This document shows positions 1-9,384 of a stretch of 64,000 bases of DNA, piece after piece. Made by a program: the position numbers and the translations under genes. The notes beneath the pieces were generated by a model. It was not told the origin of the DNA and did not search any database. It saw only the letters and a list, made by a program, of their open reading frames with translations. The first letter of the stretch is position 1, and each line of letters begins with the position of its first letter. Origin of the DNA: Sepiola atlantica (lineage: Eukaryota > Mollusca > Cephalopoda > Sepiida > Sepiolidae); NCBI GenBank assembly GCA_963556195.1, contig OY744532.1, positions 105,107,083 through 105,171,082 on the forward strand. The letters are read 5' to 3'.

Positions 1-296
1 CGGCGTTTTGTTGTAGAAAAGTATACCACGTAACAAAGTTTAATAACGTTGTTCCCATCGTTTCCCCCTTCATTTAGTTTTTCATTTAATGTAGAAAGAC
101 AGTATTTCGTTAGTGAGTGACAAACGTGTTGACTGAACTTTGAAATTTAGGTAGTGAAAGGAAGAAAAAGGTTGGGGTCAGTCGAAAATCGGATTACCGG
201 CAATTTAACACATACCTGTATTTTGTTATTCTATGTTAATTTCTATTATTTATTATTGTTCTCATTAAATTAAGTAATCTATTTCGCATAAATCAG
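1..296. other. no recognisable feature
   Basis: AT-rich sequence with no long frame, RNA motif or repeat that I recognise. The stretch 501-1660 is likewise featureless AT-rich DNA. Confidence 0.5.
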
Positions 297-500
297 ATGA
301 TCCAATTGTTGGCATTGGTTTCCCCGATATCTTTTAAGTTAGATATCTTTTCTAGAAAGACATCCGGTACTCACAGAAAGAACCACGTGAAAGTTGCCAA
401 CATCCTAAGTGACAATTTTTTCTGTGGAACGAGCTGGATTCGAACTTTGAACACCCAGGTTGTTAGTCTGTGTAGTTAACTACAGCCACTGTCACCTTCC
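297..500 (-). mobile_element. tRNA-derived SINE, family 1, copy 1
   Basis: Read on the minus strand this begins with a tRNA-like head. A B-box GTTCGAATCC matches the RNA polymerase III consensus, and a weaker A-box-like stretch TGGCTGTAGTTAAC lies about 45 nt upstream. The body after the head (CACTTAGGATGTTGGCAAC, then an ACGTGGT motif) is shared with the copy at 56335-56522, so this is a dispersed family and not a tRNA gene. The cloverleaf is decayed. No long ORF is present. Confidence 0.7.
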
Positions 501-1662
501 TCTCGTTAAAGATATTTATCTTACTGTAGTTTATAAATAGTCTATAGCTTATTAAATTAAGGATATTTTTGAAAACTGCTTGGATGATTATAATGTCTAC
601 TAATACTCAATGATATGTTATTTGGTTTTATGTATATTTCGTTTTTTTTTATTTGTATTATTTTCTCTCTTTCATCTAAATGTTTACTTGCTATGTTTTG
701 AAATACAATAAGTCCAGTAGCTCTATAAACACTGTTATCTTTCTCGTCAATTATTCGATGAAGGTTTGTTTATTATATATGTATATGTTAATACACGCAG
801 CCAAGCTTCATCATATTACCCCAACGTTATATCAAAACGTGTTGTTTGGTCTTTATATCGATGTATTGTTGTTACGATTTTCTACAATTTTCCAAAATGT
901 TTAGATGACTGGCAGGAATATTTACATATGATGTTTGAATACTAATGCGTTGTTTAAGGTTATATCTTTAATAGTACAAACAGGTATCTTATATCAAACT
1001 ATGTGAACGTACAGTTTCTTCTGTTATATTGTTGAAAATTTTAATTGTGGCATTTCTCTATTGATTTTGGTTTCATATATTTCTTCAATTTATATTTATT
1101 TTTCATTTATTTGTCTAGTTATTTTCTCTATATTTTTTATGTTTTTTAAGGCTTGACAATCTGGTGTATTTATATATGGGCTTAACGCGCTATACCTATT
1201 TTAATTATTCCCAAGAATCAAAAAAATCAATATACACCGAAATGCTAATGTAAGGAAATTTATTCAGAAGAATATCATTAAAATTCTTTCAATGTCAACT
1301 GCGAACATATACTGTAAATGTTTTGAATGCAAATTCGGTTTACTTTTATTGTAAAGTTCACACAAAAAAAACATTCGCTTGTATTGTTCTTTACTGCAAT
1401 GACAGATTGCATTTCTTTTCCTGACGGAAATATGTAATTTTTCAAGATCGGCCTATCGTGGCGTAAATCTAGAATTTAACAAGATTTTTTATGCAAAACC
1501 TATATTGCTTGTATTAAACTTCAGCATTATACGTGTTTTAACATATTTTTTATTAAACGAATTAGCTTTAAAAAATGATACACTCACTGCAGTCTCGATA
1601 TATAAGGTAATAAAACCACTTGAGTGTTCATATACATGTTACATAATCTCTCTATATCTTTC

Positions 1663-1713
1663 TCTCTATATATATATATATATATATCTTTCTCTCTCCT
1701 GTCTTTCTCTCTT

Positions 1714-1746
<33 letters not shown>

Positions 1747-1752
1747 TTCTAT
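1663..1752. repeat. CT/TA compound microsatellite
   Basis: A short (TA)n run is followed by irregular (TC)n and (TTTC)n. Reading frames over it are low-complexity artefacts. Confidence 0.9.
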
Positions 1753-1934
1753 ATTGCCTGGCGATTCCACACAGGGGTGAAACGTGAAAGCCGCTGTATA
1801 GCTTAATTGCCATAAATGTATTTTCATAACTTACTACCTAGCTCTACTCACGTATTGAGAACTGCTGAAGTACATACTGAAAATTGATAAAAAAAAGAAT
1901 ATATAACCTTATAACATTTAATGTGGATACATGA

Positions 1935-1938
<4 letters not shown>
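1753..1938 (+). repeat. dispersed repeat family D, copy 1, with (TA)n tail
   Basis: This shares the order 'ACCTAGCTCTACT ... TACTGAAAATTGATA ... GTGGATACATGAAATA' with 23725-23889, and both copies run straight into a (TA)n array. That marks the array (1939-1973 here) as the 3' tail of a dispersed element. Class unknown and no coding capacity. Confidence 0.65.
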
Positions 1939-1976
<38 letters not shown>

Positions 1977-2013
1977 TAAATTACTATTATCCTTACACAC
2001 ACATTTATATATA

Positions 2014-2108
<95 letters not shown>
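1939..2108. repeat. (TA)n and (GT)n compound microsatellites
   Basis: A (TA)n run at 1939-1973 is followed after about 30 nt by a (TA)n-(GT)n-(TA)n compound ending near 2108. Frames through it encode only Tyr-Ile repeats and are spurious. Confidence 0.95.
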
Positions 2109-2330
2109 TCTTCGTATTTAGGCAAATTTCTTTCATTTAAGACAAACATTGAATTGTTCTGCTTTATCATACCTTTTACATTTTTCCAATTGTTCTAATA
2201 ATATTTGTTGTCAAAATGAAAAATTAATTAATAAATAGCATATATTCTTCGTCGAATCATCTTCAGGTGATAATAACCAAATGAACAAAAATCTGAAGAA
2301 AAATGAAATTTCATAAAACAACCGCGGACG
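2109..2330 (-). mobile_element. hammerhead-derived repeat, family H4, copy 1 (degenerate)
   Basis: On the minus strand it contains CTGAAGA followed by a GATTC-type half stem and GACGAA loop at 2241-2272, then about 130 nt, then the (GT)n/(TA)n array at its left. The same order occurs at 32583-32920, where more of the hammerhead survives. The 3' half of the ribozyme is lost in this copy. Confidence 0.45.
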
Positions 2331-2984
2331 TCATGAAAAATCGTTAGGTTCCAAAACAACAAACTGGTGAAGTTCCACAAGAACATTTACAATTTAAATT
2401 CTGAGAAGTCAGAATTAGCGTCAAAGGATTATTTGTATTAATGTTTTAAAACATTTTAAAATGTTGTTACTCGTTTCATACGTATTGTTAATTATTGTAG
2501 GTTGCTGGTTTTAATAACGATAGCTTTGGCCACTTTAGGGTTTTTATTATTTTATCGAATGTAAGTGTGTCGTGTTATAAACTAATAATAAATTTAACTA
2601 TTCGTTAAATTTATTTCCCGTTTTACAGCTGCAGGATTTTGTTTCAGGTAAAAACTGGAGAATTTTTTTTAATTTAATTATTTTATATCTTAAAAATTCA
2701 AATTAAAGGAATTATTTAAATGCTTAAACTTTTTAAATACATTCTTCATATTATTCTTCATATTATTTATTTGATTTTATTTTTGTTTCATGAAACGATG
2801 AAAATCTATTCAAAAAATAGAATTCTGTTTTTTACGTTTTTATATATTTCAATTATTTTATGGACTTAACAGATAATTGCCACTAGTGGCCCAAGATTTA
2901 ATTGAAATATTTTACCTTTATTAAAACTTTGTATAATCTAACTGTTAGCATATCGATTTCTTTACCACATGAACAATAAAACAT

Positions 2985-2986
<2 letters not shown>
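2331..2986. other. AT-rich spacer
   Basis: I see no gene, conserved motif or repeat copy here, only A+T-rich sequence with short homopolymers. Confidence 0.5.

Positions 2987-3049
<63 letters not shown>
2987..3049. repeat. (TA)n microsatellite
   Basis: About 31 TA units, lying 20 nt downstream (minus strand) of the hammerhead motif at 3070-3110. It is probably that element's 3' tail. Confidence 0.95.
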
Positions 3050-3052
<3 letters not shown>

Positions 3053-3069
3053 AAAGAATACGCGGAAAT

Positions 3070-3110
3070 CTCTCTAAGGCCCTTTCGACTATCATCTCGT
3101 CAGGAGAAAA
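3070..3110 (-). ncRNA. type I hammerhead ribozyme motif
   Basis: On the minus strand the parts occur in order: stem I arm TTTTCTC, core CTGACGA (fits CUGANGA), stem II GATGATAGTC (G-C, A-U, U-G closing a GAUA loop), GAA plus A15.1, a very short stem III AGGGCCTT, then A as H17, then the second stem I arm GAGAGA. Stem I pairs over six positions with one G-U. Hammerheads of this form, with tiny stem III, are known from Penelope-like elements and metazoan retrozymes. Self-cleavage is untested; stem III is the weak point. Confidence 0.65.
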
Positions 3111-3284
3111 TCGATAGTTTTAATTAATAATAACGTCGAAAGAAAGAGCAAAATGGGGAAATTGAGTGTGCCAAAATTAACGATAAAGCGATTAAAATTC
3201 AATTTAATGATTTCGTTAAAAGTCGATTAAAAAGCACTACGTTAGGGGATAAAAAATTTAAAAAATAAAAAATTGGGAAGGAGT

Positions 3285-3572
3285 TCAAAGTTCCCCAAAG
3301 AGATTAAGCGATCTTACAAATTCCTTCTGCCGGCACAAGGAAGGTTTTCGCATAGCAATAGAGACAGATTCCAATATTTTCAAATGGTTCTTGGAATCTG
3401 CTCTATGCAAGACCTCAAAACGGTCTATTTTATAGCCACTGGCACAGTTAGGGTTTTCAACCAAATGCTGGCCAATAGCAGAGTCCAAAGAATTAGAGGA
3501 GGGGTAACACAAGAACCCTACCTTTCCCTGACGTATTTTTGATGGAATGTGCTGGTTTATGCAAGTCTGCAA
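3285..3572 (-). pseudogene. Penelope-like element, GIY-YIG endonuclease C-terminal fragment
   Basis: The open frame of about 95 residues lacks a proper 5' end. It carries the downstream half of the PLE endonuclease: an 'INQHIPSKIR' helix, 'IGQHLVENPNCAS' and 'HLKILESVSI...RKPSLCRQ'. These match in order the ends of the better PLE copies at 50688-51800 and 11497-11700. The GIY and YIG-type N-terminal strands and the whole reverse transcriptase are missing. PLEs are retroelements that pair an RT with a GIY-YIG nuclease; this piece cannot move by itself. The hammerhead at 3070-3110 lies downstream on the same strand, where a PLE terminal repeat is expected. Confidence 0.8.
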
Positions 3573-3986
3573 ATTTCTCAGTTTCTCCCTCCCTCCTCTT
3601 TCTGTAGCCTCTCAAAATCCATGCCACACCTCACCAACACCAAAAATCTCAGCCCCCTTTCACCTTTTCTAACCTAAGACCATTTCAATTATATTCGCAA
3701 CCATCCCCATGTCATAGCTGTCTCAATCTTGTCCACTTAAATCTTTCTCGACCATTGACTCTCACATCCTGGACTATCTCGGTTTCATAGTAGCTACGGC
3801 CGCTATATCCCTTCATATCACCACTATGTCAACCCCAAACTTCTATGTACTTGCATGACATTTTTCTTCAAACTATCATCCTGAGAAAGTCTTACAATAA
3901 AGGCGAAACATTAATGAATACTCTCCCATTACGTCGGATTACTTTCATCATTCTTTTCTCATTTTCTCATTTTCTCATATATATAT
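3573..3986 (+). mobile_element. hammerhead-derived repeat, degenerate, with short (TA) tail
   Basis: Near its right end (3879-3920) the plus strand has CTGAGAA, a pairable stem (GTCTT with AAAGGC around ACAAT), and GAAACATT, which resembles a decayed hammerhead. About 55 nt further on it reaches TATATAT, where the LTR element is inserted. Assignment rests on layout shared with other copies. Confidence 0.35.
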
Positions 3987-4260
3987 TGTTGTGGTTGCAA
4001 GGTTGAACAATAATTAGTGAGGAATACAATGAAGACGCAAACAACAAGGAGAATGCAATAATAAGTGTATTAAAGAAAAGGTATAGTTACAGTATGTACA
4101 AATGAAGGTGTCGAGTCAGAGAGTCTTTGTGGGAGGACATGTACGCTCTTCGGCGTCACTTCCGGTGGCATTTAGGTAACACACACTAAGGCAAACCTAG
4201 GTTTGCCATTTATAGTGTAACGTTATTCGTATATGCAAATGAGTGGTTGCCACCACAACA
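3987..4260 (-). repeat. 3' LTR
   Basis: 274 bp bounded by the inverted termini TGTTGTGG and CCACAACA. It differs from the partner LTR at four single bases. Confidence 0.9.
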
Positions 4261-4271
4261 CCCCCCTCCCA
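4261..4271 (-). promoter_or_regulatory. polypurine tract of the LTR element
   Basis: On the minus strand GGGAGGGGGG abuts the TG of the 3' LTR. This is the usual site and composition for plus-strand priming and fixes the element's orientation. Confidence 0.8.
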
Positions 4272-4292
4272 AGATTTGAAGTCACACAGATT

Positions 4293-4502
4293 TCAATATC
4301 TTTTTCTTTTTGGGTTTAGCATCAATGGTTCATTAAATTTTCTTTTCCTACCTGATCTTCGGGGTTCAGGTGTATATTGAGGCGGTTCCAAATTAAAGGA
4401 TTCGTATATGACATCTATGGTTTCCTCCTCTTCGACTGTTGTCGTATAATCATCATCTTGGATATGACGTTTTACTGTATTATCCGTTATCCAGTGACAA
4501 CT
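4293..4502 (-). pseudogene. residual Gypsy pol (integrase) C-terminal tail
   Basis: Minus-strand translation ending at a TGA at 4293-4295 gives about 67 residues: an acidic stretch (DDDYTTTVEEEE), a proline-rich stretch, then the basic end RRSGRKRKFNEPL...KRKRY. An acidic/proline-rich segment followed by RRSGR-type basic residues just before the PPT is typical of Gypsy integrase tails. A poly(A) run (4504-4516) marks the deletion side. The catalytic core is absent. Confidence 0.7.
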
Positions 4503-5008
4503 TTAAAAAAAAAAAATCCTTTCCTTGAGCTTTAATTTCTAGCTATGGTATTTCCTTTTAGTACCGCCGCCAAACAAATTATTAATTAAAAGATTCCTTT
4601 AGTTGTTGTTTTGCTAACGGGGAGCAGTAATTAGAATCCACTGGTGAACTTTTTTTTTTTCGTAGGTTACTTCCTTGCTTTTCGTAATACGAGTCTGACC
4701 TGTCGTTTTGCGACAGAACAAAATCCGCTTTTCGTTTGCAAGTTAGTCCTTTAGTAATACAAAACAGATCTGTCGTTTAGCGACAAAACAAAAATTCACT
4801 TTTACATTCGTTTGCAAGTCGGATTCCCAGAAAACGGCGTAAATTGTCGCTTTTGCCACGTTCGAGTTTTTTTGTTTTTTTTCACTTAAGTTGAAACTTT
4901 TCTTTAGCGTAAAATCCGTTTGCTCGTCAACACTTTGCATTGTACTTTTTTTCTTTTCTTTTTTTTAATAGTTCTTCGCCAAACTGTTATATTTGACGCT
5001 TCATATCT
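4503..5008 (-). other. internal region of the LTR element with a diverged internal duplication
   Basis: Two related segments (about 4681-4745 and 4755-4825) each contain TGTCGTTT, a GCGACA partner that can form a hairpin, and CGTTTGCAAGT. They are a local duplication in what is probably leader sequence. No substantial protein is encoded. Confidence 0.5.
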
Positions 5009-5018
5009 CGTCGCCAAC
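5009..5018 (-). promoter_or_regulatory. primer binding site
   Basis: Directly inside the 5' LTR the minus strand reads GTTGGCGACGAG. A TGGCGACGAG-type site is common in Gypsy-group elements as the tRNA primer site. Confidence 0.6.
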
Positions 5019-5286
5019 TGTTGTGGTTGCAAGGTTGAACAATAATTAGTGAGGAATACAATGAAGACGCAAACAACAAGGAGAATGCAATAATAAGTGT
5101 ATTAAAGAAAGGGTATAGTTACAGTATGTACAAATGAAGGTGTCGAGTCAGAGAGTCTTGGTGGGAGGACATGTACGCTCTTCGGCGTCACTTCCGGTGG
5201 CATTTAGGTAACACACACTAAGGCCAACCTAGGCTTGCCATTTATAGTGTAACGTTATTCGTATATGCAAATGAGTGGTTGCCACC

Positions 5287-5292
<6 letters not shown>
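5019..5292 (-). repeat. 5' LTR
   Basis: 274 bp, partner of 3987-4260. Its right edge is followed immediately by (TA)n. Confidence 0.9.
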
Positions 5293-5354
<62 letters not shown>

Positions 5355-5480
5355 CATTTCAATAGTTTACTGATTTATTTATTGATCTAATGTTAAAACA
5401 AAAAAAAAGACATACAAAAAGATCTTTAAACCATGGCTTTTCAAAGTTAACGCTCTTATCTTATAAATGTTCGGTCCAAT
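5293..5480 (-). mobile_element. hammerhead-bearing repeat family X, copy 1 (degenerate), with (TA)n tail
   Basis: On the minus strand 5424-5464 retains CTTTGAAAAGCCATGGTTTAAAG, here written in parts: stem II end CTTT, GAAA, then stem III AGCC/GGTT. It aligns with the intact motif at 14641-14694, but the CTGATGA half is gone. The (TA)n array 5293-5350 is the tail, into which the LTR element inserted. Confidence 0.5.
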
Positions 5481-5533
5481 ATATTGAGTTCCACCGTATC
5501 TCGATAGGAACTAATATAATTATTGATATGTGT

Positions 5534-5536
<3 letters not shown>

Positions 5537-5572
<36 letters not shown>
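5537..5572. repeat. (TA)n microsatellite
   Basis: Eighteen TA units, no associated gene. Confidence 0.95.
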
Positions 5573-5576
<4 letters not shown>

Positions 5577-5617
5577 TTATGACAATTATGACACAAATTA
5601 AAATTGCCTTATTCTAG

Positions 5618-5934
5618 AAGAATTTCTCCATCACTGACAGGGGTCAGAATAGATGATGTGCAGTATCAAAACAAATGCTACATATTTCTCCTAGCTAAAA
5701 ATACCAAGAACGTGTCGCTATTTACTTTACCTCTTCAACGAGGACACAAAGTCGGTTTTTTTACGTGTGGCAAATCCAGCTCACCAGAAATGGACACTTT
5801 GGAGTGGGACAAATATGAAAATATCCTCAGTCTCGAAGAAAAGATGAAGCGTAGTATTAAAACAGATACCACACTTTGCTCCGAGCAAAACGGGCAAAGA
5901 AATGTATTTGTTCTTAACAGATCGCGCCGACAAA
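5618..5934 (+). CDS. candidate single host exon, unknown protein
   Basis: A 317-bp open segment lies between a plausible acceptor (CCTTATTCTAG, ending 5617) and a strong donor (CAAA|GTAAGT at 5935). It encodes about 106 residues of balanced composition with no low complexity: 'VRIDDVQYQNKCYIFLLAKN' near the start, 'GHKVGFFTCGKSS' in the middle and 'QNGQRNVFVLNRSRR' at the end. The frame stays open past the donor to 6107 but loses quality there. No ATG suits a start, so an internal exon is more likely than a gene. I do not recognise a family. It could also be an old retroelement fragment. Confidence 0.3.
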
Positions 5935-6138
5935 GTAAGTGTTTTTTTAATTATTTGAATCCGCTAGTAATCGGCTCTGCGACATCTTTTATTTATTTCG
6001 AACTAATTTACAAGTGGGTGTCTTCTGTTGTCTGGGAAGCATATCGAATTGGCATAGGAGACCGTATCAGATATTCAACAAGTTTAATGAACAAACGGGT
6101 ACCTTAATAATTAACTGTAAAGTTTTGGTACTGTTATA

Positions 6139-6723
6139 GATGACGCACCTGATTTCCGTGACTTTGCGTCGTCAACGTTCGGGCAGGTTACGGAACCGTC
6201 CGAGAGTTGACGATGCGAAAAGTACCAAACGCTTAATTGAAGACTGACAGCCGATAAATTAATACGAAGAAAATCAAACTAAAATACATATATACAAATA
6301 AAGAACGAACAAACCATAGCTACACAACTGTTAGTAATTATGTTTACTTTTTTGTTCTTTTTTGTCAAAGGAGCCATTGTTAAGCAAATGTTTTTAAATA
6401 AAATGTTTTTTTCTTTGTGCACCGAAAAGTTTCAAAAGATGATTTTGTTTGATTTGTTAACCAAATGTTTTTTTTGTTTTTATTTACTTTTTTTCAATGT
6501 TTTTTCTTTGTTTTGAATTTTTACCAAAAAACTCAATTAGTCTTTCGGGAGATTCACCGAGCTGACAGAGATTATAGAAATTCTTTTTTTTTTGTTATTG
6601 AATGCGTTTAATTTCCTTCAAAAGTTATCGGCTGCTTGGTTAATAGTTTCGTCGACTCTCGGGCGATTCTGAGACCTGCCCGAACGTTGACGACGCGAAG
6701 TCACGAAAACATGGTGCGTCAGC
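6139..6723. mobile_element. 585-bp MITE-like element with 76-bp terminal inverted repeats
   Basis: The left end (6139-6214, starting GATGACGCACC) and the reverse complement of the right end (6648-6723, starting GCTGACGCACC) align over about 76 bp with roughly 83% identity, including GCGTCGTCAACGTTCGGGCA. TATA flanks both ends, a likely TA or TATA target duplication. The interior is AT-rich, non-coding and contrasts with the CpG-rich termini. I cannot assign a superfamily. Confidence 0.8.
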
Positions 6724-8039
6724 TATATGTGTACTGAAAATTGAAAAAAAAGCACTCAATGACTACATTCATAACGTTGGTCTGTGTGTGAGAGCGTGTG
6801 CTGCGTGTCTCTCCTAACTTGACTCACACATTATTATTTCTTCTTCTTTATATTAATCGAGTATTTATTGAAATCGAAACTACACTAATGAATAAAAACG
6901 ATCTTTTTTTTAAATAATGCTTAGAAAATCAATTGATTTTATAAGCGAAATGATTAAAAATACAATATTTTTACAAAATCAGTTATTCATTTTTACGATT
7001 CCACTCAATTAGATACCGAACGATACCTCAATATTTAGGTTTAATTTTTTAATTCCTATTCTTTATATATAACGATTTCGTACAAAAAATATATATAAAA
7101 TATAATATATTAAAATGTAAAATATATAAAATATAAAAAAAAAAAGTATTTTACTAAAAGTGGCCAATACTAATCAGGGTCAAAAGCCACTAGAAGAGTA
7201 GGCATAATCAGATAGAATGGTTGACAACACCAATTCATGTGGGGACGGTTCATGACAGGAATATGTTTCCATTGGATTTAAAGACGACCAAGTTGTAGTA
7301 TGCAGGGAAGCAGTTCCGTGTTAATGTGTTCTACAGACGCGAAAACCTTTGCGAAGAAACTCTGTTTAGGGAAATTCCACTTGGACGAATTCTTGTTCTG
7401 AATGTCTTACGAGGATGAACCTGAGATTGGAGCTCAGTCGAGCATCTTTCATGGAAATAGCGAGAGAGTACAGAAAGAGAGAGAGGGAGGAGGAGAGAGA
7501 GAGAGAGAAAGCGAGAGAGACGGATGGACAACCTATCTTCTGTGCGAATGAGGATGTAAGGAACAGAAGAGATCAGACCCCATCTCCTAGATTTCAGGGT
7601 TAATATGAAAGTAAAAATAATCCCGGACAACGCCGGGTGCGTTCAACTGGCATTGTTTAACCACGAACAATATAATGTCCCAAGTCGATGTATGTCTCCG
7701 TGTTATCTCGTTAACAATATCTACCAATATATAACAGAACGGGTTTAATGGAAGCTATTTTCTCTGTGGACTTTGAAGAGACTACATATTGCCTTGGGCG
7801 TTGAGACTTAGCTGAACGAATTGCTTCGTAAATATCTGTTACTAGACATTTACGTTTAGCAAATTGAAGAATTCGTTTCTGTAATATAACACCTAATTTA
7901 CTGGTATTGTCATGTGTATTTACATGACCAGCCCAGTAGAATTGGTCAATGTTTAGTCATTGTCCATTTCATGGAAATAATCGAACTGGTTTTAAATAAG
8001 GACGCCACCACAATTATTTGGTTTGACAATATATATCAT
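6724..8039. other. non-coding spacer with GA-rich tract and Helitron-like 3' end
   Basis: It holds an A+T tract (7083-7145) and a GA-rich tract (7455-7525). At 7622-7650 there is a hairpin CCCGG-ACAACG-CCGGG followed about 10 nt later by CTGG, which resembles a Helitron 3' terminus. No gene is visible. Confidence 0.4.
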
Positions 8040-8059
8040 AATTGATCATCTTTTCTCTA

Positions 8060-8102
<43 letters not shown>

Positions 8103-8291
8103 TTCTGTCTGTCTGTCTGTCTGTATGTATGTATGTATGTATGTATGTATGTATGCATGTATGTATGTATGTAAGTAAGTATGTATGTACGTGTGTATGT
8201 ATGTAAGTATGTATGTATGTATGTATGTATGTACGTTTGTATGTATGTAAGTATGTAAGTATGTATGTATGTATGTATGTATGTATGTATG
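8060..8291. repeat. (CTGT)n-(ATGT)n compound microsatellite
   Basis: About 16 CTGT units pass into about 45 ATGT units with scattered interruptions (AAGT, ACGT, GCAT). Confidence 0.95.
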
Positions 8292-8300
8292 TTCTTATAT

Positions 8301-8412
8301 TCGATATAATCCCGTTGATACACCGGTTCTCGTTAGATCACCGAAGTTAAGGTACGTTGAGCCTAGTTAGTACAAAATGGGTGACTATTTGGGAATACCT
8401 AGTGTTGTGTGT
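8301..8412 (+). rRNA. 5S rRNA-like sequence (pseudogene or 5S-derived SINE head)
   Basis: The order and spacing match metazoan 5S rRNA across about 110 nt: CCGTTGATACACCGGTTCTCG, then GATCACCGAAGTTAAG (the internal promoter A-box region), then CCTAGTTAGTAC, then ATGGGTGACTATTTGGGAATACC (the C-box region), then GTGTTGTG. Substitutions in both promoter boxes and the terminal stem, and no T-run at the 3' end, argue against a working gene. It abuts a microsatellite and is single copy here. Alternatives are a 5S pseudogene or the head of a SINE3-type element. Confidence 0.75.
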
Positions 8413-8686
8413 GAGAGGACTCTCTGCTATAGCAGTGTTTCCAGTCGTCTCAAGCAACGGCGGTTCTGGAAAATTGTGGCTAGAGATTGCGTAACCCCTG
8501 ATTCACAATAGACTTACAGACCGTATCTATTGTTTATCGAGACTGGACGAATGTCCTTTCGTGAGTTACTCGACGAAAAAATCTAAGATTGGTATTAACA
8601 AATTTAAGATGGCGAGTATCATAACAAGCTGAAAATAGGATTGTAATTACTGATAATACTAGTAATACAGCTAATAGGAAAACAAT

Positions 8687-8946
8687 AAACATACCCTAAC
8701 CTTAAACTAACCCTAACCCTAAACATACCCTAACCCTAAACCAACCCTAACCCTAAACATACCGTAACCCTAACCCTAACCCTAAATATACCTTAACCCT
8801 AACGCTAACCCCAAACATACCCTAACCCTAACCCTAACCCTCACCCTAACCCTAACCCTAAACATACCCTAACCCTAATCCTCACCCTAACCCTAAACAT
8901 ACCCTAACCCTAAACATACCCTTACCCTAACCATAACCCTAATACC
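8687..8946. repeat. interstitial telomere-like (CCCTAA)n block
   Basis: CCCTAA units, many as the longer unit AAACATACCCTAACCCT, run for about 260 bp with the C-rich strand on plus. Near-identical direct repeats AAAACAATAAACATAC (8679-8694) and AAAACAATAAATATAC (8947-8962) flank it. Confidence 0.9.
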
Positions 8947-9274
8947 AAAACAATAAATATACATAAGCTCCAAATCTATCAGTCAGTATTGCAACACATC
9001 TAATATGGATCAAAACTGCTACTAAACCTATTATTAATGAAAAAATAATAATGATAAAAAAGAGAAAAAAGTATAGATCAGAATTGCACTAAATTGGCAG
9101 CTCTTGAGGTTCCTGGTGCTTCATAAAGACTACAATTAAAATACAAGACGTCCCTTTCAAACATGTCCGCCATGAACTCGTCAATAAAATGAATCATATT
9201 TCAGTCATGAATATTCAATGGTCTTTGTTTTGAAATCATCGGCTGTGCTTATTATTAATGATGAGAAAACAAAG

Positions 9275-9375
9275 ACCGATTGACATTCCTGGATGAAACT
9301 TGGTTGTACAAGTCGGACATAAATGACCGATCGACATTCCTGGATGAAACTCGGTTGTACAAGTCGGACATTAAA
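9275..9375 (+). repeat. tandem duplication, 51-bp unit
   Basis: Two adjacent copies of a unit containing GACATTCCTGGATGAAAC and GGTTGTACAAGTCGGACAT differ at two or three bases. Confidence 0.85.
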
Positions 9376-9384
9376 AATAACCTT

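Larger units (their letters stand above)
3987..5292 (-). mobile_element. non-autonomous Ty3/Gypsy-type LTR retrotransposon, internally deleted
   Basis: Two 274-bp direct repeats (3987-4260 and 5019-5292) begin TGTTGTGG and end CCACAACA and flank only 758 bp. By eye the LTRs differ at four positions, about 98.5% identity, so the insertion is young. Polarity is minus: a polypurine tract GGGAGGGGGG abuts the 3' LTR, a Gypsy-style primer site TTGGCGACGAG lies just inside the 5' LTR, and a pol 3' end remains. Flanks read TATAT on both sides, compatible with a 5-bp target duplication but not separable from the surrounding (TA)n. No gag, protease or RT remains, so mobility would need proteins in trans. 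Confidence 0.9.
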
